Source: Lepidostoma basale (lineage: Eukaryota; Arthropoda; Insecta; Trichoptera; Lepidostomatidae). Taken from it: DNA of 64,000 nucleotides. The notes beneath the pieces were generated by a model, which saw only the letters and a program-made list of their open reading frames with translations, was not told the origin of the DNA and made no database searches. The stretch is taken from the NCBI GenBank assembly GCA_022606425.2, contig JAHDVF020001322.1, positions 62,001-126,000 on the forward strand. Reading direction: 5' to 3'. Position numbers and translations under genes: made by a program. Positions 32,225-41,810 of the stretch are shown here, piece by piece. The stretch's first letter is position 1. Every line of letters starts with the position of its first letter.

Positions 32225-32355
32225 ATAAAAGTTCTTTTTATAGAAGCTTTATTAGACTTTGTAGGAGTGGGATATAAGGCATTATGAAATGCAAGTCGAA
32301 ACGTATCACTTTCATGAAATATAAGAAAACTTATAGAAAAGAGACTTTTAATATT
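32225..32355. repeat. HHR-B-like palindrome, decayed
   Basis: Arms AGAAGCTTTATTAGACTTTG and TGAAATATAAGAAAACTTAT. The centre carries ATTATGAAATGCAAGTCGAA then ACGTATC, a ruined core. Confidence 0.5.
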
Positions 32356-32381
32356 TTTTTGATAAACTAACTAAATTAAAT

Positions 32382-32612
32382 AGTCCATTGTTTTGGCCGA
32401 AACACTATGATATTTTAACATTATAAACTGTTGACTATGTTGACGTCATCAGGTGTTACAATAATGTATCAAATGTCAAATTTTCATGATTTTTCGAACC
32501 TTTATGTGTATTTGTTCCTATCAATATGTCTTGCTGATGAAACAGTTGTCGCGAAAAATATAAATACTATTGTGATAAATAAAACAACGTTTTTTTTAAT
32601 TTAACAGTTTAC
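32382..32612. repeat. HHR-A repeat, copy 4 (rearranged)
   Basis: It starts with the family terminus TAGTCCATTGTTTTGGCC. The minus strand has an intact CTGATGA (32446-32452) and CGTCAAC. The plus strand ends with GATGAAACAGTTGTCGCG (32533-32552), the 3' half of a second core. Between them is a ~70-bp insert (ATGATTTTTCGAACCTTTAT) shared with 36808-36880. Confidence 0.65.
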
Positions 32613-32727
32613 TTAATTAACACTGCGGGATTAAGTTTTTATATGGATAATATCACATGAATTATTAAGCCGAAAGAAGGTATTTTATTTATTGTTTCTT
32701 GAAAAATGATGTAAAACTCCATATTGT

Positions 32728-32868
32728 AACACCTGATGATGCCAACATTGGTTGGCGAAACAGTGAATAAAAATTAATTGTGATATTATAACAGTGTTTT
32801 AAATTTTAACAGTAATACTGTTGAAGTATCACAGTGTTTCGGGCAAAACAATGGCCTATTTAAGAAAT
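32728..32868 (+). repeat. HHR-A hammerhead-like repeat, copy 5
   Basis: CTGATGA (32733-32739), T, stem GCCAAC (32741-32746) with GTTGGC (32751-32756), loop ATTG, GAAAC (32757-32761). The stem differs from the usual GTCAAC/GTTGAC by a paired U-A to C-G change, which supports a real RNA stem. The cleavage triplet is lost (AGTGAA follows). It ends in the family terminus GTTTCGGGCAAAACAATGG. Confidence 0.72.
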
Positions 32869-32984
32869 ATTTTATATAAGATATTCTTCTTTTGCCGACT
32901 CCACTCTCTCAATCGAGAGACACATATTTAAAATTCAGTCAGCGCATAATGCATACTAATAAGCCAACAAACTAATCATAACGC

Positions 32985-33400
32985 AATTTTTCGAAGAGGC
33001 AGGCAGGAAAAATGGACAGCCACCGCCGTTTTTCTTTAGACCTTTCTGCTCCATCACCGTCATAGGCTGTTATTCGATCTCTCAACGTCTCTTGATCAAT
33101 CATCGATTTCGTGCTTCAATTATCACGCAAACGTTTTATTCACCTTCTATTTCATTAATTTTTTACATGTGCCGAAATCATCCAAATGACCCATCCATTA
33201 TTCTGTTCATAACGTTTTCGTTCATACAGCATTCACTTTTTATGTCTGCATTTTACACTATATAATTGAAAGATCTTGTTTCCACTTTATTATTCTACCT
33301 GTATCGTTTAATTTTTCATGATTCACTCTCATACACCATAAAAGGGTCACTATCATGCATGCGTATTGATTATTTTGACTTATAATTAGACTGACCGATT
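32985..33400 (-). pseudogene. LINE-A 3' part (-), old copy
   Basis: Diverged minus copy: the GTTTG/GTTG tail region, then FFRLPASSKNC-like end codons, and FRHM.KINE.E..NK-like traces. Many substitutions, so older than other copies. Confidence 0.6.
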
Positions 33401-33473
33401 AATTTGATTTTATAATTTACCTTTATTGAAAAGTTATTAGGTAATTTGTTTAAAAAAAATCGTGTGTACTTAG

Positions 33474-33722
33474 CAGTGGCGGTACTCCCATAGAAGCCCA
33501 GAAACCCGGCTTGCGTAAGAAATTTTGAATCAAAACCTCTTCTGGCTTACAGACGTCCAGTTCTTGTGACTATTCCTCTTACTTCTGATGGGAACATTGT
33601 TGAAAGGTGATTTGGTGGGATGTTGTTTCATGGGGGGCCATGATTACTTAGATTTGAGGGTTTTGATTCAAAATTTCTTACGCAAGCAGGGCTTCTGGGC
33701 TTCTGTGGAAGTACCGACACTG
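33474..33722. mobile_element. hAT-type MITE with ~65-bp inverted repeats
   Basis: Left CAGTGGCGGTACTCCCATAG and right (reversed) CAGTGTCGGTACTTCCACAG extend as inverted repeats through AATTTTGAATCAAAACC. Flanks are GTACTTAG (33466-33473) and GTACTTAA (33723-33730), an 8-bp duplication with one mismatch. Ends and target length fit hAT. No ORF. Confidence 0.82.
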
Positions 33723-33839
33723 GTACTTAAGTACGTAAGTAAGTAATTTACATTTCTTCGGCGTAACAAAACAAAAACACTAACAAAACAAGTTTTGTTA
33801 CTGATAATATTTTTACTTACACACATATTTATATTAGTC

Positions 33840-33960
33840 TTTATTTATTTAGTTTTTATTATATTTTTACACCGGAAGATGGAGGTATCCTCCGAAACAT
33901 GTCGTGTTTTTTTAATATTTTGAAAATATTTTGTGGATTAAACAAAGTTATTTTCAATTT
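33840..33960 (+). ncRNA. Hammerhead ribozyme-like motif, family HHR-F copy 2
   Basis: Helix I is ACAC (33869-33872) with GTGT (33904-33907), four perfect pairs. Core CGGAAGA (33873-33879, only U4 changed), one extra T, stem GGAGG/CCTCC with a 3-nt loop (33881-33893, five perfect pairs), GAAAC (33894-33898), AT, GTC (33901-33903). The tail contains TGGATTAAACAAAGTTATTT. One change from a full consensus. Cleavage is predicted after 33903 in an active parent. Confidence 0.7.
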
Positions 33961-35164
33961 CCTAGGTATAACATATATGTTCTGAGCGTCTTCATTTCTG
34001 ACATTTCTTCGTTTTTTGTGATTGTTTTGTTATGCCTGCACTCGATTCCTTATGACATAATGGGTCGCATACGAGTCTTATAAATTATCACTTTGCTACT
34101 GAACTTCATTACTTCATACGGTAGATCCGTTTGCCCACACAAGTCTACACCTTCTGTTTAAAGCACCAAAATGAGTATAACTTAAAGAAACATTTTCTTA
34201 GATTTTTAACGCCCCACGGGGGTCTATTCGTCACCGATTTTTTTGTGATTTATCTGCGACAAAACACAATCCCATTTCCATAAAAGATGACCATCCATAA
34301 ACTTACGATGGTGTAATACGAGAGAAACGTCAGCGCCTTAGCGCTTAAAAGAGGATTTCAATTTAAGGACATCCTTATAAATACGCAACTTTTGAAATGC
34401 GTAGGCTCGGGGAGATAAAATAAAAATAAAATAAATAATAAGGACTTTTGGAGTCGACCCACGCGACTCTTTGTCAATTAGAACGTAATAAATTGACTGC
34501 AGCAAACTTGATAATCGTCCTGTTTTCCAAATAAAGCCTTTGCATAACATCTGTTAAGTAACCAGATAGCCAGTAAAAAATATAATAAATTGGTAATTAT
34601 AATAGGTTTTAAGCCAATTTTACAAATTAATGTCAATGATGTGAGTATCGTGTGTCGATTTTGTATAGCGAAACAATGGCGGTCAGAGTCGTAGGACAAT
34701 GGAGTAATTAATGCTTAAGGATGTAGGCAGGGATTGGAATATTACAATGTGTATACGCCATTCAATCAATTCCTTTGATGTTCATTTAGCTTTGTGGCGA
34801 TTCGCAAAAACCTTGATGTCTTCTTAATCGGTAAACACAATGACTGTTTTATTTTTGTCGAATGGGTAGATCCTAGATTGGTAATGGTTGTATCATGGAC
34901 CTCCTCGTTTCGATGATGTAGTCTGTGAGATGTAAGATGCCTCTCTCTAGTCTTGCGTATTTAATATCTGTTTTTACTGTGTTATTTAAATGGTATTCGA
35001 TTTTACGAGATTATATAAAGAACTTCGATAAAAATAGTTCAAAGATTCCCAAAAAATCACTTTGCTGCAATGCGATGCAATTAGCATGATGTGAGCAACT
35101 AATAAACACGATTAATCTATAATTGGAATATTAATGATAACCCGATTGTTTTATTGGTTTTATA
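33961..35164. other. No recognised feature
   Basis: Chance ORFs at 34338-34699 (-) lack domains. Nothing repeated elsewhere in the window was seen. Confidence 0.4.
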
Positions 35165-35335
35165 ATTTTTATATAAAAATAGAGAAATACTTTTCTTCTA
35201 TGTTCGCCATACTTTGACTTGTACATGTTTTAACACTCACTTTTTAAACAAATTAAAACTAAATATCAAACATGTTTCGGACTGCCCAGTGCTTCCTCAG
35301 TGATATAATGTATATATATTTTAAATATTATAAAA
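35165..35335 (-). ncRNA. Hammerhead ribozyme-like motif, family HHR-F copy 3
   Basis: Minus strand, 35306 down to 35268: helix I AUAUCA with UGAUAU (six perfect pairs), intact CUGAGGA (35294-35300), one extra A, stem GCACUG/CAGUCC (five of six pair), GAAAC, AU linker and GUU as cleavage triplet (GUH is tolerated by hammerheads). The copy keeps every catalytic core base I can check. The tail continues GTGAGTGTTAAAACATG on the minus strand. Confidence 0.72.
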
Positions 35336-35639
35336 TTGTCTACAAATATGGTCAGTTTTGACAGAAATACGTTCAAAATATATATCGACTTGTGAGGACA
35401 TTCTCAGTTTGAGAATATCCGCTTTTCAATTTAATTTGTAATGGAGTTTTACAAAATAAAACCACAAGCATCAATTAGCCAAATATGAATATTGTTTTAA
35501 ACATTACACTTTCAAAACACTTTTTTGCATATTTCAAAAATATATTTCAGGCGACAGCCGCCTTTCTATAGAGTAATATTTGTTATAAACAATTGTACGG
35601 ATCCAATATAACACATAAAATATAAATAAATACAAAATT

Positions 35640-36180
35640 TAATTCGGTAACAAAACCAAAAAGTCTCACATTATCCAGACAACCTACGAGGTGTAAGCTG
35701 ACTGTTGATGATATACCTAAGGATCAAGAAATGAGCTTCAGATATTTGGGAGTAGAGATCTGCAGCCACAATGCAATTTATACCGAATAACAAAAATATG
35801 GCAATAATGCGTCTGCCGTATCCTGATAAATTTTGTCTGGTGTGTCTAAAAAATGTTGTCTGGAAGAACCAACATATTTGTATTGACAGCAAGGTCAGAA
35901 TTTATAAGACATGCGTGCAACCTATTATGACGTATGCTGTAGAGACGCCCCGGTACTGTACGAAACAAATGGCAAATCCAAGAACATCTGAGATGAAGGT
36001 CCTAAGATCCATTTCTGCAAAAACTCTCCGAGATTGTGTCGCTGAAAATCTTGCGAAAAAGAGGACACCGTTCGGTGGAGTAGATTCAGAAGAAGTTGCT
36101 GGAAGGACCATGTGGCCATAATGGATAATGAAAGACTCAAATATACAGCCGCTTGCGAAATCCCCTCCGGAAACTTGGTT
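35640..36180 (+). pseudogene. LINE-G RT C-terminus
   Basis: Plus: ELSFRYLGVEICSHN-like trace, then ORF 35771-36121 with NQHICIDSKVRIYKTCVQPI, then MTYAVETPRYC, SEMKVLRSISAKTLRD and, shifted, RFRRSCWKDHVAIMDNE. The order matches 11170-11600. Two frameshifts. Confidence 0.75.
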
Positions 36181-36344
36181 TATGTGTCACAGATTGTTTT
36201 GTTTGAGATTTTCCATTGTTTTTAAAACAAATGTTGGATAATATTAGATAGCCCATTGATTCAACTAACATATATATTAAGAATTATATAATAATAATTA
36301 ATAATCAAGCCACAGTATCAAAAAATATACAACATCAGCCGAGT

Positions 36345-36540
36345 TTCGTGGCAGGGTGGTAAGAGCTCTGACTTCCATGCCGAAGGTCCCGAGATCGATA
36401 CCCGGCGATGGCAGTGTAATAGTCACACTGTCTTTGGTCTGGTGACAATTCACGTGACAATAAAATAGCGATAGATTGGCTATCTATCACATGTCATGAG
36501 AATCAATATAATAGCTAAAATAAATTAGGTTTAAACGACC
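36345..36540 (+). mobile_element. tRNA-derived SINE, subfamily 2
   Basis: A-box GTGGCAGGGTGGTAAGAGC, B-box AGATCGATACCCGGCGATGG, body AATAGCGATAGATTGGCTAT, tail GGTTTAAACGACCTGTTGAA. Confidence 0.85.
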
Positions 36541-36554
36541 TGTTGAATACAAGT

Positions 36555-36735
36555 AAACAAATAAAACATTTGTGTACTTTGTTTTTACACCACTTTATTT
36601 TTTTTGTCGAATTAACCGTTTTGGCTCCCGCCGAAGCTTCGTCAGAAAAACTAACAGTTTGTTTTTGTAACCATGAAAATGTTCCGGCCGGAGCGAAACC
36701 GGTTGGTTTGACAAAACCTACACAAGATTTTAAAC
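36555..36735. repeat. HHR-I repeat, copy 2
   Basis: Minus strand: intact CTGACGA (36639-36645), A, stem GCTTC/GGAGC, then CAAAACGG where GAAACCGG is expected. Plus strand at 36680-36705: GGCCGGAGCGAAACCGGTTG, the 3' half of a second copy. Inverted arrangement. Confidence 0.6.
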
Positions 36736-36900
36736 CGTTAAATTAAATAACTTTGTTTTTGTATCACAGTTGTTTCATCAACCTATGTTGACATCTTCAG
36801 GTGTTACAATAATATATCAATTGTCAAATATTCGTGATTTTTCGAACCTTCATGTGTATTTGTTCCAATGTCAATTTAAATAATTTCTTTGATATAATTT
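36736..36900 (-). repeat. HHR-A repeat, copy 6
   Basis: Minus strand: CTGAAGA (36794-36800), T, stem GTCAAC/GTTGAT (five pairs plus one G-U), GAAAC, AACT, GTG for GTC. Shares the upstream ~70 bp with copy 4. Confidence 0.65.
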
Positions 36901-37139
36901 TGAGGTTCTTTATGAAATTGAGTTAGATACCTAAATATTTTAATAATGTCACACCATAAATTAAGTGCTTCATACGAAAATCATCTTAAAAAACTGATAA
37001 GCAAGGTTGAAATTTTAAGTCAATTAAACTGAAAAAAACTCCACTTAAATTATCCTTTCAATATTTTGTCTAAGAAGGCTTTTATCTGCCATGAATTATT
37101 TTCTTATATTGAAGTATAAATACACAAAAAAGGCGTTCT

Positions 37140-37455
37140 TAATTTTGTAGTACATCAATCCGTCTCCGTCTTTTACGCACCCAAAAGCCACGAAAGCAAA
37201 ACATAACCGGCTAATCCAAGTTACGACTAATGATAATAGACCACGACAGGTGGCAGCATTGTTAAAAACGGAAGTGCATCCGCCACGACCGGAAGTGCCC
37301 GCTCCGACTCGTACCCATCATCACATGTAATACGGTTTTATTATCCCAAACACCGCGGTGGATGGCATCTGTGATCCGACACCGGATGCCGGTCTGACCT
37401 GTGATACACTTGGCGCGAGGGAGACGTATACGATTACTCTCTAAAACCACTCAAT
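37140..37455. other. GC-richer unknown block
   Basis: CGACAGGTGGCAGCATTG, CACGACCGGAAGTGCCCGC and CGCGGTGGATGGCATC stand out against the AT-rich surroundings. A 62-codon minus ORF (37262-37450) is basic and unrecognised. Could be a decayed gene exon or the 5' part of a retroelement. Confidence 0.4.
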
Positions 37456-37504
37456 TGTGTTTATTATTATGTAGAAATTTTAAAAGAAAGAAAAAATGAC
37501 TTTG

Positions 37505-37590
37505 AATCTAATCTAACTAACTAACCATCACGCCGTCTTCTTAATGGGGTAGGCAGAATGAACGGACCGCCACATTGTTCTTTCTTTCAA
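37505..37590 (-). pseudogene. LINE-A extreme 3' end (-)
   Basis: AACTAACTAACCATCACGCC tail, then the codons of AYP.EETA and VWRSI reversed. It is cut by the TTTGAT tail of LINE-F at 37590. Confidence 0.75.
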
Positions 37591-38108
37591 ATCAAATCAA
37601 ATCTTTTTTTTTTCTCAAAAGATATTACAAAAAACAATTATAATTTCAGGCATCTATTGAGAACAGGTTAAACATATGAAATATATAATACCAGGAACGC
37701 ATGAGGTATGGTTCGACATTAGGAATACAACATACTCTCCAAAGTCAAGAGTATTTGCCTTCTGAACGTACTTTCACGAATATGAAAGACATCGATCTCC
37801 GTAGCGACCATATTCAGCAGTTTGATTGCTATCTCCACCGGCATCACCAGAGGCAGGTTGGTTCTGCGTGCTGGGAGACAAAACACTCTGTGGATAACCA
37901 TCAGTCGAAGATTACCATCTGGAACATAAAGGTGGATAGATAATGGAGTTCTCAAAGAATCCCCTGATAAGTCTGAAGAAATGGGTAAGGAAATAGAGTA
38001 AGGTAAATAGGTAATTGAGGGCTGGTTATTACAAAGGTTTAACCATATAAAAAAGAGGTAGAGGAAAATACTGCTTATTGTAACATGTGACATGTAGCAC
38101 GGTGGCAT
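37591..38108 (-). pseudogene. LINE-F 3' end (-)
   Basis: Tail ATCAAATCAAATC at 37588-37602, then the 3' UTR and minus codons GNLRLMVIHRVFCLPARRTN, then LPLVMPVEIAIKLLNMVATE and IDVFHIRESTFRRQILLTLE. DLSGDSLRTPLSIHL lies upstream. One of the two best LINE-F copies. Confidence 0.78.
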
Positions 38109-38514
38109 CTTTAGGGTGAAGTTTGAACAATGCTATATAATTCAATCACTTTCACCCTGGCAAAATTATCGGCCTTTATTTTTAACACCAATTGGGATCA
38201 AAAACTCATTTTTGACTTTTTTGATACTTGACACCTTTGTTATAATGGGCCCCGGTAATGTCCCCCATAATTTAGGCATACGGGTTAAAACAATCAAATT
38301 CCATTAAAAAAAAGCCCATTAGAAAACTCATATGCCTAAATTGTTGTATCCCGCGGTCCAATCTTAAGAGGAACTATCAAAACATCACGTCACTTCTAAA
38401 GGCACCTTCATATCCGCCCTAACATTTTGAGGACGTGACAAAAAGTCTCACAAGCGCCCAGCGATCTACAACTAGGAAATTATATATTTATATTTTTTAT
38501 TTTTTTGATATATT
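38109..38514. other. Unrecognised stretch
   Basis: Contains GGGCCCCGGTAATGTCCCCC and ATCCCGCGGTCCAATC. No family or inverted ends seen. Confidence 0.4.
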
Positions 38515-38600
38515 ATTGTAACACCTGATGATGTCAACTTAGGTTGACGAAACATATACAATGAAAAAAATATATACAATAAAAAAAACTTATGTAAAAT
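38515..38600 (+). repeat. HHR-A hammerhead-like repeat, copy 7
   Basis: CTGATGA (38525-38531), T, perfect stem GTCAAC/GTTGAC (38533-38548), GAAAC (38549-38553), then ATATAC in place of AGCTGTC. The 5' catalytic parts are perfect and the cleavage side is lost. Confidence 0.65.
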
Positions 38601-38929
38601 ATATATAATTTAGAAATAATTAATTGCTTTGGCGATTACACTACGTTCGTAACAAACGAATAACAATTTTGAAACTCATTTTAATACAAAACAGTTTAAC
38701 AAAAATAACAATAACAATATGAAATTTTACAAAGCACGCTTAGATTATAAAAAAAACATATTTCAGAAGGATCCCAAATACGAGTATGTCGACATCAGTG
38801 AGGTAGTACTCCTTCTAGAATTGACAATATTTTGTTTATGAACACTGCCTTTAAATTCAACACCTCGGGTAACTATCAGGAATACATATACTTATTTGGG
38901 GTTTTCAAAAAAGCTCCGAATCAGTTTGA
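38601..38929. other. No recognised feature
   Basis: Nothing supported. Confidence 0.4.
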
Positions 38930-39020
38930 AAAAATATGTTGTAGAAGGAACCGTGTGGCGATCCATTATTTCTGTCTACCCCTTCGGTAGACGGCGTGAT
39001 GGTTAGTTTGTTAATAAATA
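38930..39020 (+). pseudogene. LINE-A extreme 3' end
   Basis: GTGTGGCGATCCATTATTTC, then CTACCCCTTCGGTAGACGGC, then GTGATGGTTAGTTTG. Only the last ~90 bp. Confidence 0.75.
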
Positions 39021-39289
39021 ATAATGTGCTGTGTGCATCGTAATACTTAGTTTGCACATTACCACGAAATTCTCACACATTTCACACCACATTTTACCAA
39101 ACGATAATCGCCTTCGCATAGACGTGATATAGAAAGATAAAGATGCCGTGGTGCCAGTAAGTTTGGAGAAGATCAGAAATTACTATTGTTACGTGCTGCG
39201 ATAAACGGTTCAGTTTTTTGTCCAATTACACGCTCCACGGAGCATCCGCCAGACCAGATCGCTCCGATCATACTGCACGCATAACAGGC

Positions 39290-39560
39290 CGGCGATACTC
39301 GTTCTGGAGAGGCCAAAAGTCCGGTGGACCTAGAGTAGGGTAGTCAATCCCGGAATCGGACCTAATAAACAAAATTTGAATCCCAGAAATTAAATTAACT
39401 GTTTTTTTTTGTATTTTTATATAATGTTGAAGGATTAATACCGATTACAAAGAAATGATGCTCATTCTGGACGGCCTAACAGTCTAAGAGTCTAGTGGAA
39501 CTAAAGTAAGATAGTTATCCCTGAAATCCAGACATAAAAAAAAGTTTTTCGAATCCCAGA
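39290..39560. repeat. Imperfect ~165-bp tandem duplication
   Basis: CATTCTGGACGGCC, then AGTCTAGTGGAACTAAAGTA (39465-39555) repeats CGTTCTGGAGAGGCC, then AGTCCGGTGGACCTAGAGTA (39300-39400), each followed by a GAATCCCAGAA box. A related TCCTGGAATCTCGAA sequence is at 29815. Function unknown. Confidence 0.55.
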
Positions 39561-39834
39561 ATAACAATAATTTCTAAAACCTTACAACATGGCTCTGCAT
39601 GGAATACCTGATGGACTGCTTCCACCGGGGAGACTACCAAAATAATGGAGATATTATGCTGGAGTTCAGCATTACTTGAGGAGAATCCTGTAGAAACAGA
39701 CTCTTAAGTCTACATTAAGTTGAAGAAAGAGAAGATATTGAATGATGCTCCAATCATATTCAGGGTTGAATTAATATACTTTAACGTCATATATTTCCTA
39801 ATTCACATTGATACAAGACAAAACATTACGATAT
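39561..39834. other. Possible LINE scrap
   Basis: Plus: HGSAWNT*WTASTGETT-like residues, no confident family. Confidence 0.3.
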
Positions 39835-39846
39835 AAACTTTTATCG

Positions 39847-39890
39847 TTCTCCTGATGATGAATATATAAATCTTCGAAACAAGTCGAGAA
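39847..39890 (+). ncRNA. Hammerhead ribozyme-like motif, family HHR-C copy 3 (best core)
   Basis: All conserved hammerhead elements are present: helix I TTCTC (39847-39851) with GAGAA (39886-39890), five perfect pairs; CTGATGA (39852-39858); stem II closed by GAA/TTC (39860-39862 with 39873-39875); GAAAC (39876-39880); linker AA; GTC (39883-39885). Predicted cleavage is after C39885. Weak points are a short three-pair stem II (GAAGG/CCTTC in sister copies) and one unpaired T at 39859. The repeat extends to about 39935 through TAAACTAATGAATGCAC. Confidence 0.75.
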
Positions 39891-39940
39891 AAATAAACTA
39901 ATGAATGCACAAAAAAGTGTTAAATACATATAAAATTTGT

Positions 39941-40972
39941 CATTTTCATATTTCATATATTTTATTTTATTAACCTTTCACCTTAATTTAGTTGTAAAAC
40001 GCATAGGAAAACAGTAACTTTTTTATCTTGTAAGCATCCCGGAATTCAAATTTTAACTCGGGATTGGATTCAATATTAAACTAGCATCCTGGTCTGATTA
40101 ACTCCGTCAACAATATAACACAACGGCATTGTTTGTTACAGGTAATGACTGTTTAATGATTTCGGCATCAAACGAAATCGATTTGGAATCAATAGCAAAT
40201 TGAGGAGCGATGAATAATGCAGAATACACTTACTGTATATGTGTATTGAATGTAATGTATATGTATATAAAAAAAAACAATCAATTGTGTCTGATAAACA
40301 GACAATTTAAGTCCCGTTATTTCAATATGAGATTGACAATAAGAGGAAGAGATAACTTCTTAGAATGCCTTTTCTATTGTGGGTTGTTATTTTTAAGCTG
40401 AGTTAATCTGAGATCTAATTAAATTGGTTGAAAGCTTTCCTAGCTAATTTCAAAACAAATTTATTAACCATATAAATTTTTTCGTATGATTAAATTCACT
40501 GCAATATGTGCCAGGACTTGTTTAAATGTACATATTTTTTTGGATGCCTACATAAAGGTGAAACCATAATACATTTTAAAAGATATATCTTGAAAATCAT
40601 GTTTTCAAATTGAATTACCGATTCGTTTGAATGAATATAGAGAGCTTTTTGATAAAGCAAATATTAAAATATATGAGTACAATTTTTTTTATTACATGAA
40701 CTCATTTACGTATATTATTAGGACACCAAAATTATTTGGTAAAAAAATATATACATTTCTTGTTTGCGTTATTTAATTTTTCCCGAGAAAACTGGTATAT
40801 TTAATTTAAAGCTAGCTTCAAATCTTTCGTATGTCTTGGCCAAATCATTACATTATTGTTTGATAAACTATCTTCTCACAATGGCGTAAAACCTTCAGAA
40901 ATAATCTTAAAAGTGGAAAAGAAAATAAATTCATTAAAAAAATCGATAGATAAAATAAAAATAATAACTATT
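39941..40972. other. AT-rich, one decayed HHR-C scrap
   Basis: 40870-40935 keeps AATCTTAAAAGTGGAAAAG after ACCTTCAGAAAT, a ruined HHR-C. The 63-codon ORF at 40210-40401 has no domain. Confidence 0.4.
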
Positions 40973-41058
40973 ATTATTATTACAATTTTGTTGAATCGCA
41001 CTTTACATCATTTCAACGCTAGGCAAATCGATGTAAAGGGTGTAGCTATCATTATGAC
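40973..41058 (-). mobile_element. SINE tail fragment (-)
   Basis: (ATT)n, TTGTTGAATCGCACTTTACA, then AAATCGATGTAAAGGGTG. It meets the head of the next SINE at 41059. Confidence 0.8.
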
Positions 41059-41315
41059 GACCTTCGTGGTCGAGTGATAAGTGCATTGACTGCCACCCCA
41101 AAGATCCCGGGTTCGATTCCCGACGAGGGCAGTGTGATTGTCACACCGTCTTTGGTCAGGTGTAGAATTCACGTGACAATAAAATGGCGATAGATTAGCT
41201 ACTTATCACATTCACGAGAATTATGACAGCTATACCCTTTACATCGGTTTGGGTCATGCTGGCATGATGTAAAGTGCGATTCAACAAAATAATAATAATA
41301 ATAATAATATTGATT
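41059..41315 (+). mobile_element. tRNA-Gly-derived SINE, subfamily 1 (full length)
   Basis: Head GACCTTCGTGGTCGAGTGAT, anticodon loop CTGCCAC, B-box GGGTTCGATTCCCGACG, body GATAGATTAGCTACTTATC, tail TACATCGGTTTGGGTCATGC and (AAT)n at 41289-41309. Probably the youngest SINE of the cluster. Confidence 0.88.
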
Positions 41316-41433
41316 CTCATGACATGCTATACCAGATAAAAGACAGTGTGAGAATCGCACTGCCTTCGCCGAGAATCAAACCCAGGACCTTCGGTGTGAC
41401 AGCCAGGGTACTTGCCACTCGACCACAATGGTA
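41316..41433 (-). mobile_element. SINE head fragment (-)
   Basis: GAGAATCAAACCCAGGACC B-box (reversed) and CTTGCCACTCGACCACAATG A-box, body deleted. With 40973-41058 this may be one minus SINE split by the plus SINE. Confidence 0.75.
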
Positions 41434-41439
41434 ACTATC

Positions 41440-41810
41440 ACGTCAAAGATCGTCGTAAGTAGAACGGATTGACCGCCACTAGATTCTATCTTGACAAACT
41501 TTTCTTGAACCCTCATCGTTCAAATACCGTGTCATGCACTATCATTACTCAGACACTTACAATTATATTGATTTGATTAATTCAATCGTGCCCCTTTTTC
41601 CCCAGCCAAATATGATTACGTACTCCATTCACACCATTAACGAACACTTTCTTCTCCACATTTTATTAATTCATTCTTCGCGTTTATCCAAGCAATCTAA
41701 ATGTTGTATAACGCTTTTGTTCGTGCTTCATTCACATTTTATATCTGTATTTAGCACTCATATAAAGAGTATACATTCGTCGAAGAGATAATACAGTTAT
41801 CATATATTGG
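41440..41810 (-). pseudogene. LINE-A 3' part (-), old copy
   Basis: Diverged minus codons: VWRSILS.., then CMTRYLNDEGS, VVNGVSTRNHIWLGKKGH-like, and NEEC.VN..YKC..KH.E-like traces. The (GTTA) end is not preserved. Confidence 0.6.
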
